Shown: positions 1 through 12,000 of the stretch, one piece after another
Position numbering within the stretch: the first letter of the stretch is position 1
How the letters are laid out: the number at the start of each line of letters is the position of its first letter
Assembly: GCA_038501625.1 (NCBI GenBank)
Contig: JAZAYU010000008.1
Span: forward strand, 9,362,938 to 9,426,937
Direction: 5' to 3'
DNA from: Corbicula japonica
Taxonomy: Eukaryota; Mollusca; Bivalvia; Venerida; Cyrenidae
DNA: 64,000 bases
The notes under the pieces: generated by a model
What the model was told of the DNA's origin: nothing
The model's input: only the letters and a program-made list of their open reading frames with translations
Database searches by the model: none
Program-made: the position numbers and the translations under genes

Positions 1-3000
1 TTTCAAGGCTTTCAAAGCATCATCACTCTGGCTGATTTTTCTACTAGCTTCTATCAACTGTTGTTGAAGCTTAGCATTAATTTGTTTTTCAGCCAATAAA
101 GTCTTTTCCAGTTCAGCTTTAGCCTCACTGCTGGTCTTTGGTGGGGATTCAATGGAAGAAGGCATAGATTCATCAAAATAGAAGTCTGCTGTAGCAAATT
201 CTTGTGAGGTTTCCATGTCTGGGGATGTTTCTGAGAGAGGTTTACTATACATGCTTTGGCTCTTTCTCCGAAGGGAAGTCGGTTCTGATGTCTGTGCTTG
301 TACTACAGGCCGACTGTCGATTGGGGTACCGCCTGTAATAAGTATATTTAATGGAATAAGTAGAAAAATGCTGCCTTACATAGCAGGGTCTTCAAAATCA
401 GTAAAAAACTGCTAAACTGGAGCCAGTAATTCTTTACTTCTAAAATGAAAATAAGCTGTAATCATGTAGCTTGAAACACTTTAACAGCCTTTCTTTTTAG
501 TTAAGCATCAGGGTTTAATATCTTCTAAATCAGTATTCATGTATATTACTTTGGTATTTATTTTGCTTTTGGTTTTAATTGCATTTGAACATTGGCATGA
601 CTTTTCTACAAAAAAACTGAAAATGCTAAAGTTTATGTCCATGCAAAATAGTCATTCTTGGCATTTCTGTAAACCTTCATGCCCCAAATTTTAATGGTAT
701 CTCAGTACAATATCCATATAATTTGTTTAAAAATGTTGTTCAAACAATGCAGAAAAATCCCAGGAATGCAAAATCGAGTCTTACCATCAGGTATACCACA
801 CTGCAAGTCTTTCACAGAATGACTTTCCTTTATCTCAACTGTAAGCTCCTCAGAGAGACTCTTTGGCAACAAGAACTCTTTATCGGGAGGTGTTCCGGTA
901 ACAATCCCAGGTTTGCAAACTATTTCTCCCTCCTCTTCACACTCCTCAAACTGTTCCCCAAGGGACACACTGCCAACATCGAGCGAGTATGGTTGAAGTC
1001 CTTCCTCTTTGTTCATTGTTTCAGCACCAGGGTCACTCTTTGTGCGCCGAGGGACCTCAATCGTGTGGTTAGCTCCGTCTACCCACTGCACACTGGTGTC
1101 TGATGCATTGGCAAGAGCAACAAATAATTCTTCCTCAACTGGCAAACTGTGGGAGAAAAATGTATAGTGTCATGCGCCATGAGAAACAAACCTTTCTTAC
1201 ATGTACTTTGCAATAAGAACAGACCGTATCAAACTGTGGACTTATTAACATCCAAAAAGATCATAAACTATTTTCTGAATGATTTGTGAATGCTTCTCTA
1301 GCATTATGCCCCACACTGTAGACCCTGATCAGACTGTGCAAATGCACATGCTGAACTAGGTCTACATTGTTTGCATAGCATTGCCATAATCTGTATTCTG
1401 TCATAATGTGAACCATATATGTAGTATTCAGCCTAAATTTATAAAAAAGCAGTTGAGCCAAAGTGTTCAAAATGTGTTTATCCTGTTAAAAGAAGTATTT
1501 TAGATTCCACCTTAATTAAAGCAACTGGTTTCATTTTCTACAATATACTGAATATCAGTCCAATTTCCTATGATACACTAAATCTCAGTCTTAATTTAAA
1601 TTCCACCTGGTGTTTTATATGTACATATGATACATGCAGAATTCAATATAAAAAGTAGAGTAAATGTTAACATCCATAGCGAGTATGTAACATATTGCCT
1701 AAAGCAAAGGTAAGTTCCAATATAGATTTTCAATAAATAGGTATGACATTTTGATATTGCAAAATACATATATTTAACTAAATGAAAAAGAAACAGGTTT
1801 AACATAGTTTAAGAGTTTTCTTCTTGCCTGAAGATATAACTAAGGTCATTAGACTTTAATATCGCAAATCATTTATCTTTATTTTTATCTACCTGTTAAT
1901 ATTGATCACAAATGTATAAACGGAGTAATACAATGTATACTCAACAAACAAGAAACCCGACATATGTAGTGTCAGGTTTCTTTTTTTTTTAAGGTAAAGC
2001 TACCTGAGAATGCCGGACAGTTCTGGGACAGACTCTTTCAGGCTTCTGATATCATCAGCAGTAATTTCAGGAAGGTCACAGTCAAACAGGTCAGGTGCCT
2101 CAGTCTGAAATTTAGTCTGTTTATTCCTCAAGCTTGAAATTGAATCTAGATCATTGTTATAAAGTATTGTATTAAAGTGGTTCTAGACCAGATCAGTTAT
2201 CACCTCCCTCACCATGGTCAGAGGCTGCATGTTTAGATAAATCAACATGACAGATACAAAGCAGTGCAATGAAAATAATTATGGGGATTATGACATATAG
2301 CACACACATTCTTCAGGCTGTACTGAACAACTTCCAGTAAAATGGGCTCAATAAAAAACGTAAGCATTTACCAAAGTAAGTAAACCCAATACTCCAAAGA
2401 TACCATTTCTATATCATGGACATAAAGAGAAGATCCTGATCAGCCAGCTCATTTTGCCAGACATTGCATGCTATTAAACTCATACAAGTTGATCTGATGT
2501 AAACCTTCAACTTGAGAGAAAAGCATCTTAACCACACTTTTCTAAAACTGAACTATTTTGGTAATGATATGCAAAATACATAAAAGTTTAAGAAGTCCAA
2601 ATGGAAAACTAACGACAAGTTTGACTATCCTCAGGCAAATGCTTTTGTCAATGGCCTCAAATAACTTTCCATACTTTTGACCTAATGTTCAATGTTCAAT
2701 TGTTTTTCTTAGCAAAATTAAAATACATGTAAGGGTGATATTGAAAACATATCTAGAGTAAACACTGTGTACCTTGATGAGAAAAATGCTGTTAATTTAA
2801 TTCTAAATGGAATCTGTCATGCTTATAATACAGTCTCAGGCCTTTTTTATCAGGCAATAAATATTGACTTAAATTCAATGTTTCTTACCATGCAAGTCAA
2901 TGTCATAGAAATCATTAACTTAATTGCCCTGAAAAAAATGCAGTGAAAATATATTTAACATAAATTATTTTTTACTCATAGTGTAATTATTATAATTCAA

Positions 3001-6000
3001 TATTTCTGAATATATACTTACAGCAAATGCCGGTGGGAAATCATCAAATCCTTGGAACATAGCTTGCAGGAAATGGTGACCTGAAAGTATTGCAATGACG
3101 TCCAACAGTTTAATGTGAGAAAAAAAAATAGCATCATGTGCAAAATAAATAAGCATGCAATATGATATATCACATGTGATATTGCCCCGATATATATACA
3201 CTTAAATCTTTTCAACAGTTATATATGACAGATGACTGTTATTTCAGCTCTTAGATGACTTTTCCTTATGCAGGACTAGAAATGCTCAATCTATTTAATT
3301 TACTAAGTGTGTCATGGTGAATAACAGATCAGAAATGGTACATGTATATAAGAATACATTAATAAAGTATTATATCAAGATTGATTCAGTGAATGGCCAA
3401 TGGATTAAAATAATTAAAATAATAATCATGATAAAACTTTTATTTAAAACACTTTATTCTAAGCTGATATGAAACAAATTCTTGCAAATTTTATTTCATT
3501 AAATATCCTTAACCATTATGTTGACTTTTTCTCCCAAAAATAAGCAAATATACAGCTCAACAGTTAAGCTGTACAGACCCAAATTAATAAATAATAAAGA
3601 AACACAGACCTATCACTCTAAGAAAAGAGTCTCTTCTTTTGACCTCTTCATTGTGCAGCTTGGCCGAATCCTCGGCTAATGTTGTGGCCCACTAAAAAAA
3701 CAACAACAATATTTCATCAAAGTATATCACTGTTAAATATAATGTTAAACTATTTTGGAATCTTGAAATTTCTTCTATGCCAAGTTAGCAAGTTAAATGT
3801 TTGCAACTGTTATCAATGCAGTTTGAAACATAATGTATTTCACAGAATTTGTGCTTCTCACTCTGAAACTTGACCTTCCACTTTGAATATTAACATGACC
3901 TTTTAATACAGTGAGGAAAATCAAGTTCACTTATTGTAAGAACAGACAAAATCACTGAGTGTTAGGAAGGTCATGTTCACATACTGCATGTTAGGTCAAG
4001 TTCACTGACATTAAGGAGGGTCATGTTTATGTACTAAGAGAAAGGACTAGTTCACTTACTAAGAGCAGGTAAAGTTCACTTAGAGTTGACTTACTAAGAG
4101 AAATGTTAACTTACTGAGAGGAATTTACTAGAGAACTGTTTCCTTCTGACTACTTCTATGACAAGTTGTGCATAGATTTTCGGGGCATCATGCACCTGCT
4201 GCAGAATGTCAAGTCGCTTCCTCAGTCGTCTCAGATTACCAAGATATATTGTCAGCTTGCCGTCTACATCACATATCTTCTTCTCAACATACATCACCCA
4301 TCTGTAAATAAAATCATGTGAAATACCAATAAATTTTGTGTGCAAATACATTTAAAATAAGGATTATCTTTTTTCTGGTGCTAGGAGGCAGGAGGAATGA
4401 TGAATGATCACGTATCCCTCATTCGCCGCAAATTAGCTTTCTTCATTACCTGTTTCTGTTTTCAAATGTGCAGGCTGATCTGTATCTACACTGGTTGCAC
4501 TCAACAAAGGCATCATCTGTGGGTTAAAGGAGAATCATACCAGATATCAAGTTACACTAGAATTAACTGGATAGTTTTTATTCACAATTTCCTTGATTTG
4601 TATGTTCCTTACCTTAGTCTGGTATGTAGGTTAACAGACAGTTCTTCCTTGGCCATTCGACATTTCTTTTTGATTTCCCTCAACTTGGAGTGTTTCTTCA
4701 TCATCTCAATAAGCTGACTGCGGTGACTAGAACACAAGTCAGGTAGAATGGAGCGGTCTCGTAGGTTACTCAGTCGGTTCTGGTTTTGAACAAATCCCTG
4801 AAATGTATTTTCTGGTATACACAAACAATCAAGAATAAAAAGTGAAGAGTAATGATTAAACTTCATTTTTTATTACACTGATTTTCTTCATTTCTGAAAA
4901 CAAGAGGTGAATATAATTTATGTTTTTCATCAAAATACAACTTTTTTATTGATGGCTTGTTTTTGTTTTTTGTTGTTTTTTTTTAATAAAGCCTCAGACT
5001 TCTTTCCGACAACTGCCTCCTACTGCAAATTGGGTTCCCATATTTTTTCATGGTTTACAGATGGGACATATATCACATTTATGCATAAAGAAACAAAAGT
5101 TTTGATCTTAGAAGCCTATGTGTGATCTTTGGATTACCTGAGCTAGGTCAGCTTGTTCCTGGACTATTTTTCTAGCTCCGGAGATGATTTGATCCAAGCC
5201 ATACAGCCTGTCTTCCAAGCCCTTCACTTCCTTCATACTCTCATTCTGAACCTCCCTCAACAACTGTTCAACTTCTTGCTTCAGTGAATCATCTACCTTT
5301 TGGTCCAGCTATAATTTTAAAACAAATAAGATTTTACCACTTACAACTATGTGCATATTTAACTAAACTGTTGTAGAGAAACTGTTCCTTGTCCAATTGT
5401 TCATAGCTCTAACAGAATTCTTACTGTAAATAAAGTAAAAGAAAGTGGAGGTTGGAAAAGCACATGGGGAATAAAAAAACTAATTTTCAGCCCATCCCCT
5501 TCCCCTCCATCCCTCCTCCAAAAAAGAAATTGGTGGACAAGAACAGGAGTGAATAATGAATGGCAATTAAAGCTGGGAACAGAGAACACTTTACAGAAAA
5601 AGTACCCAGTGGGGTTGGAACAGCAAAATATTATTGGGAGAAATGCATTTAAACATTTAAATAAACAAATCAACACGAACACCTAGGGCACTGCTAAAAC
5701 TTCAAACTCCCATAAATAGAATCACCTACCAACCGTAACTAACCTTCCTATCATGTATTGTGCCAACAGACCAAAGCATTCTTCGGTTACTACGTATGAA
5801 CCAATTTTGAGTATTACAGTTGCCTTAATTTAACCATTCACATCACAATCCTTCAAATCACCATCAGACAGATGAAGGCATGATGGACCATCACTCATTT
5901 CCTAGCAGCCAATCTTTCTTTGAAAAGTCAAAATAAAAATCTTTCAAAGATCCAAATATTTAAGCTTAATACTTACATAGTGAAACATTTTAAGGCGAAG

Positions 6001-9000
6001 GGTAGAAAGGTATTTTATACTTACTATCAATATATTACTAAGAAAATTCTCTTATTGCTAGACATATCAGGTAAGAATGTATTACCTGTTCAGTGGCTTT
6101 CCCACATTGTTCCACCATGTCATGAAGGGTGTGGTTAGTGTCCTAAAACAAGATGTATGATATGATAAATCTGTCAGAGGAGATACTCAGCTGAATCATA
6201 TGTCGCACATGCCAGGGGTTCCATTTGACCCGGGAGATGACTGCTGACACAATCAAATCATTTAACAGATAATAAATGCTGAAAGTTATAGTTCCTTGAA
6301 AATATCAAACTTTTGGCAATTTTATAATTCATATACAGTGTATGCAATGGTGGATCCAGAATGGGGGTTCAGTGGGGTTGCTCAAACTCCCATTTTCGGC
6401 AGCAATATTTAATTTTCATGGGAACTTTGGACAGAATGTTGGAAGTTATCATGTAACTAACCAAAGACTACTCCAAACAAACCCCCTTTCAGGAATCCTT
6501 GCTTCCAACCCTGGTATTATATTGCAATTTTTTCATGCTCAAACAGGGGAAACATGTTGTTGGAAAGAGCTATACTTTTTCTATACAAATAATAAAATGT
6601 GGATAGGTGAAGACGACAAAAGACACAAAATAGCTCACAGGAATGTCTGACCCGTTATGTATGCCCTATTTTTTTTACGCGGACAGTATAGTGGCATGTG
6701 TCCCTGTACCCAAACACACTAGTGTTACAGGAACATTTTACAAGAATAATGTCCCGTCTGAAGTTGTTTGCCACTACACTAAGAGGTGTCTATGCACAGG
6801 CCTCCATAGGGTCAAGTTACTTCACGACAACGCACCAGCCCATTGTTCTGCTGTTGTAACGGAATATTTGCAGGAGTACAACATTTAAACTTTGCTGCAC
6901 CCTCCATATAGTCCTGACCTTTCACCCTGTTACTCTTTTTTAAATCCATATATTAAGGGGTAGATGCGAGGAAGTAGTTTGAAACATACAGTGCAGCAAG
7001 CAGCGCACTATACCAGTGTATAAACAGCATACCAAAAGAGATGTTCAGAAAAGCCTTTTTTCGAATGGCTGATTTGCTTGGAAAAGTGTGTTAAGATGGG
7101 CGCAGAGTACTTCGAGGGATTCCACTAGTCACTTGTCAGTATATTACACATGTAACGAAAACCTGCCACTATTACCACTACTTCTCAAATGCCTCTCATA
7201 TATTAGGCCCTTGAATGTAAAGGCTCCCTTTTCTTGACCAACAAAGCAGATACTTACAACAATAAAACATTTCTACATTTGGACCATAAATTACAGCAAA
7301 ATACATAGAATATTTCAAATAGTTCCAATAAATGGTCTCATTGCTTTTGCTGGTTTACCTGTGAGCTAATCCAATCAAACAGTGAAGGCTTAGCAAGATT
7401 TTCTGTGGAAGATTCACTATCAGATATCGCTTGAGTGGACCGGAGAAGAGACGGCAAGACTGGAATCTTTGATAGCAACTGCAGAGACTCTGTTACACTG
7501 AAATGCAAAAGGAGAATAGTTCGAATCTGATTCTGGATAATTAGCCACCAAAGTCCAAATTTGAGTATCTGCAGTAAGTACAAGTGGAAGTTTATAAATT
7601 TTCCACTCTGGCCTCCACATTCTGTCATCCAAAATTTGTTTAGGGCTCTTCCAGTTAAACATATACCATACCCCAGGACGGCAAAATAAAAAACTTCTAT
7701 TGGGGGAGGGTCCTGTAAATTTAATCTTCTAATGGGGGTGGGGAAAATAGGATTTTCACTTCTAAAGGGGGTTGCATTTTGCCGGATAAGAAAAAGGAAG
7801 ATTAGTAGGAAATCGTCGGAGTGCGGGGCGAAAACGGTCGGCGTGCGGACAGAACTTATATGAAGACGATATGAATTGCAAAGAGTGACTCCCCAATCCT
7901 GTTACAAGAAAACGACGCGAATCCTGATGTCTGATTGGTTTTCTAAGGAAGACCTTCAAAATTGGATGCCAGCTTACAGTGTACATGCAGCGCGTCAACA
8001 CGATACCACGGCGAACAGTATTTTGTTTGAGGTGGGAGGGGAAGAAGGATCATAGTGAACAAGTCCATTTTGTCCGCTTATTCGAGCGGACACAGCTTTG
8101 CAGGGGTAGTTAAAATTTAACATCGCGACATTGCAGCGATGTATCGTGTAGAACCCTGGACGCTCATAATTCGATTAGGAAAGGCAATCAAAACTTTCAA
8201 ATGTTTATTTTCAATTCAGTGAATATATTTATACCCATTTTCATACTCTCAGTAAATTGATGTTCTCTATAACTGTAAAAATAAATGAATATTTGTTAAG
8301 AAAACTCACCTAATTGTGACTTTTTCAAGCCATTAATTGAATAACAAAGGTCAATTTGTATTGGTAATTTGGAGTAATAGACATTAGAATAATGTGAAAC
8401 TCTTAACATGAGTGATATAGTCTCGGATACATAAGTTCCCGCTAAATCACATAGCGGGAAGCACGTGCGTAGACAGGACCGGAACTGGCGTCGGGATAAA
8501 GCTCTTAAAGGTCGTGGTCTGCAAGAGAAGCATGTTTTACAGTTTTTTTTATATTGTATTTCCAACAACACTGTTTAATTTATTTCCTTATGAACCCTTT
8601 TAGTATTGAAAACAAACTTCCACAGAATACCTTAAATAAGGCGCTAAAATGAGAAGCTCCGGTCATGTACCCTCATGTGCGTCTCAATGCGACCGATAGC
8701 TATCTTTTTCTATCAACAGTAATTTCAATTCCCTTCGTATTAATTAAAATATCTCAGTTAAATGCAAGTGGGATAAGCCATTGTGCTTTGTTTTGGATTT
8801 GAAGCGTGCAAGCCTTTTCGTTAAGTAGTTTGTTTAGAACTGAAACTTTTGAAACAAATACATGTATTTTATATACTCTCGCTCATGTAAATTCAGTGCT
8901 GTAATACATTAAAGTTATTCACTTTCAAGAGTTACACTGGATATTTGTTCAGTAAAAACCGAATAAAAGGATCGTACAACGTCAATGGGAGGTTACCTGT

Positions 9001-12000
9001 TTTTGACCAACGGGAAAGTGCCTTCTGTCAGTATGTCAAAGGGAGATCACTTTTTCCAAACTTGCTATTGCTGATTAATTTTATTAAGATGAAACGCATC
9101 ATGTAATAAATACTAGACATTGGATAAAATGCTGTACTTTGCATGTGCGGTACACTAACTTGGAAACTAAAAATAAACAATTGGTGCGGTAAAAAATAAC
9201 AACTATCTGCGGTAAAAAGTCACAGCCAGTGAACTCTGACGTAAAAGATCGTACATCAATTTTTTATTATTGATAATTGAAAGCCTTTTCAGTGCAGGTA
9301 GCGTGCCATTCATGCGAATCTTTCCTCGAGAAAAAAGAAAAACAAAAAGATTTTACCACCCACGACGCAAAAAGCTTGCATTACGTGTAAATCATGCCCT
9401 TTTTATTGCACACGTCTGACGTATTGTTAATTGTACGTCATACGTGTATGATGTAAGTGGGGAACAAACAGTGTGCATTGCGAGCAAATCGTGTGATTAT
9501 TTACCGCCAAAAATTCAGACATCTGATATTATTGTCAGCGTTTGATTTTTATGACGTAGTTCAGATTCTCAAAATCATTTATTCGGAAGGGCAGTTTATG
9601 CTGTTGCCCACCAGTAAAACAAAATTGCTACATGTTTTAGTTTTTCATTTCCGAATCTCCGCCGCAAAAAAAAAGATGTCGCGTAGTCCGTATTTTTTGC
9701 TTTCATCTAGATCTCCTAAATATCGCGTAAGCTATAAAAGAAATTAATAAAACTCATCTTCGAAAAAAAACGTAAATGCATAAACATACACAATGCGGAA
9801 GTTATGTCTGTGGATGAAGATTCTATTGAAAATTCACAGATTTTGTTTTTATTTGCGATATAGACTTAGTGTCGACGAGTTCATGCGTGTATCTTTTCGT
9901 GAGCGTTAGAAACTATTTAATTTCTACGGAATTCCATTGGGGTCGTCGTTGTTTCGCGCTGGTGACCTCTAGGGCGAGAACACGAAAACGCGAAAACACG
10001 ATGCGAGATCGCAAAACACGATGCGATGTCGCGAAAACACGATGCGAGATCGCGAAAGTACGATGCAAGAACACGATATTAATATCGCGCCTTTGCATCT
10101 TACTTTCGCGACCTCGCATCGAGTTTTCGCGTTCTTGCATCGTACGTTCGCGATCTCGCATCGTGTTTTTTCGTGGTCTCGCTCCGGGGACAGCGATATG
10201 GAAGCGTTAAAGGGCCTTGAGATGTGAGTAATTCTTTCTAGATTTTATACTTATTTTTGTAAATTTCTTGAATTACTATAAGAATTTCTACTTGTTTTTC
10301 TCAATTCCTTTAAAAACATTTGTAACCTTTTCCACTTAATAATTCTTCAATTGAAACAAAGTTATATACAAATTGAAATAATAAGTTTCCACAAACTAGA
10401 TAATTTCTGTCTTCTCGACAAGTTTTTGTCGAGTAAACTTCTTGAAAAATTAAATTTACATAAAAGTTTGAAGCGAGATATATATGAAATTTTTACTTCG
10501 ATATCGGTGATATAGACGAAAGGGGCATAACATGCATAAAGGAGGTTTTTTTAAATAGAGTTTGAAATTGCATGGTTGTTTCAACAAAGTTGATTTTTTT
10601 TTCATTTTTCAGGCCCCTTTTATCAATAATTACCTTTACGTATACAGTTAATTTCACAAGCTTTTGATGTAAACTAACTTATTAAAAAGATTTTAAACAC
10701 ATACTTTAGATAGCACTTGTTTGGATGGAATTGAGAAAAACAAGTAGAAATTCTAATAGTAATTCAACAAATTGACAAAAATAAGTATAAAATCTCGAAA
10801 GAATTACTCACATCTTGAGGCCCTTTAACGCTTCCGTAGGCGAGACCACGAAAACGCGAAAATACGATGCGAGAACGCGAAACACCGATGCGAAAACGCG
10901 ATATTAATATCTAGCATCATTGTTTTGCGATCTCGCATGGTGTTTTTGCGTTTTCGTGTTCTCGCCCTTGAGGTCGACAGGGCTAAACAAAGATGGCCTC
11001 AATGGAACACCGTACAATGCAGATTTAGAGAGAACAAAACAAGCTTCGGTCAGTAACATTATGCATTATTTTCACTTTTGGCACTTGTAATAAAACTCAT
11101 CCAGAAGATGTATTTTACTAATTTTTCAAAATTAACATTGTACATGTGTACAAAACATTATCAGATGGAAAATTCACCACAAATTGTTAGCGCGTTCGCG
11201 CGACCAACCACGGCGGATTACACTCGAGTAATACTAAAAATTACAATATCATTCATATGCAAACTGTTTTACAAACATGATATTTCATGCTCCTTTCACA
11301 AAAATTACCCGATGAAAAATATTCAACTCCCCTTTATATGCATTAAAGATGTCTACTTTAATAGCATCAATCAGCATGATCAGTTATAGCTTAAGCTAAA
11401 GATACAATCTAAGGTGTTTATATTTTCTCCGGACTTTGAAAACTATTATGTTATCAATTCATCCTTATAGTCAAAGTTGCTGACATGGCAATTCTCATTA
11501 CACAGAAGATGACTGTGTCATGCATTTATTGTTCATCCTCAGTAAAGTTCAAGATGCTGTTTCTGAGTTTTTCAATATTAAAATGTTCTTAAATCTAGTA
11601 TATCTTGTTTTTTAATATAATATTCAGTATGATGACACCCTGTCAAAGATACAAGAACTGTTAACTTCTTAACCCCTTTACCCCATGAGATGTGGCTGTA
11701 AAAGTCGGTAAACCGTGTAGATCTACAAATCCTTGCCAACCGATCAGGATCTACATTGTTCGCTTTTTTATTCATAAGGTTATTACTGACAAGAAGGCTT
11801 CAAAACAAGATCCTTACTTTGGAAATCAAACTACAAGTCCTGTTTCTTTATCATGTGGGATTTGAGAATATGGTAGACTTAACACTAATATGGCAAATGA
11901 ATATGAACTCGTCAGACATAAAACGTTTATTTATGAATGATGTTCAACATTAAAAAACTTCTAAGGGTTAAAAAATATCTCTTCTAAAGGTGGACCAACA

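Noticed and set aside
9869..10227. ORFs rich in Arg (MRDRE, RCEIAK and similar) on both strands
   Set aside because: They are produced by CG-rich palindromic repeats that are open in several frames on both strands.
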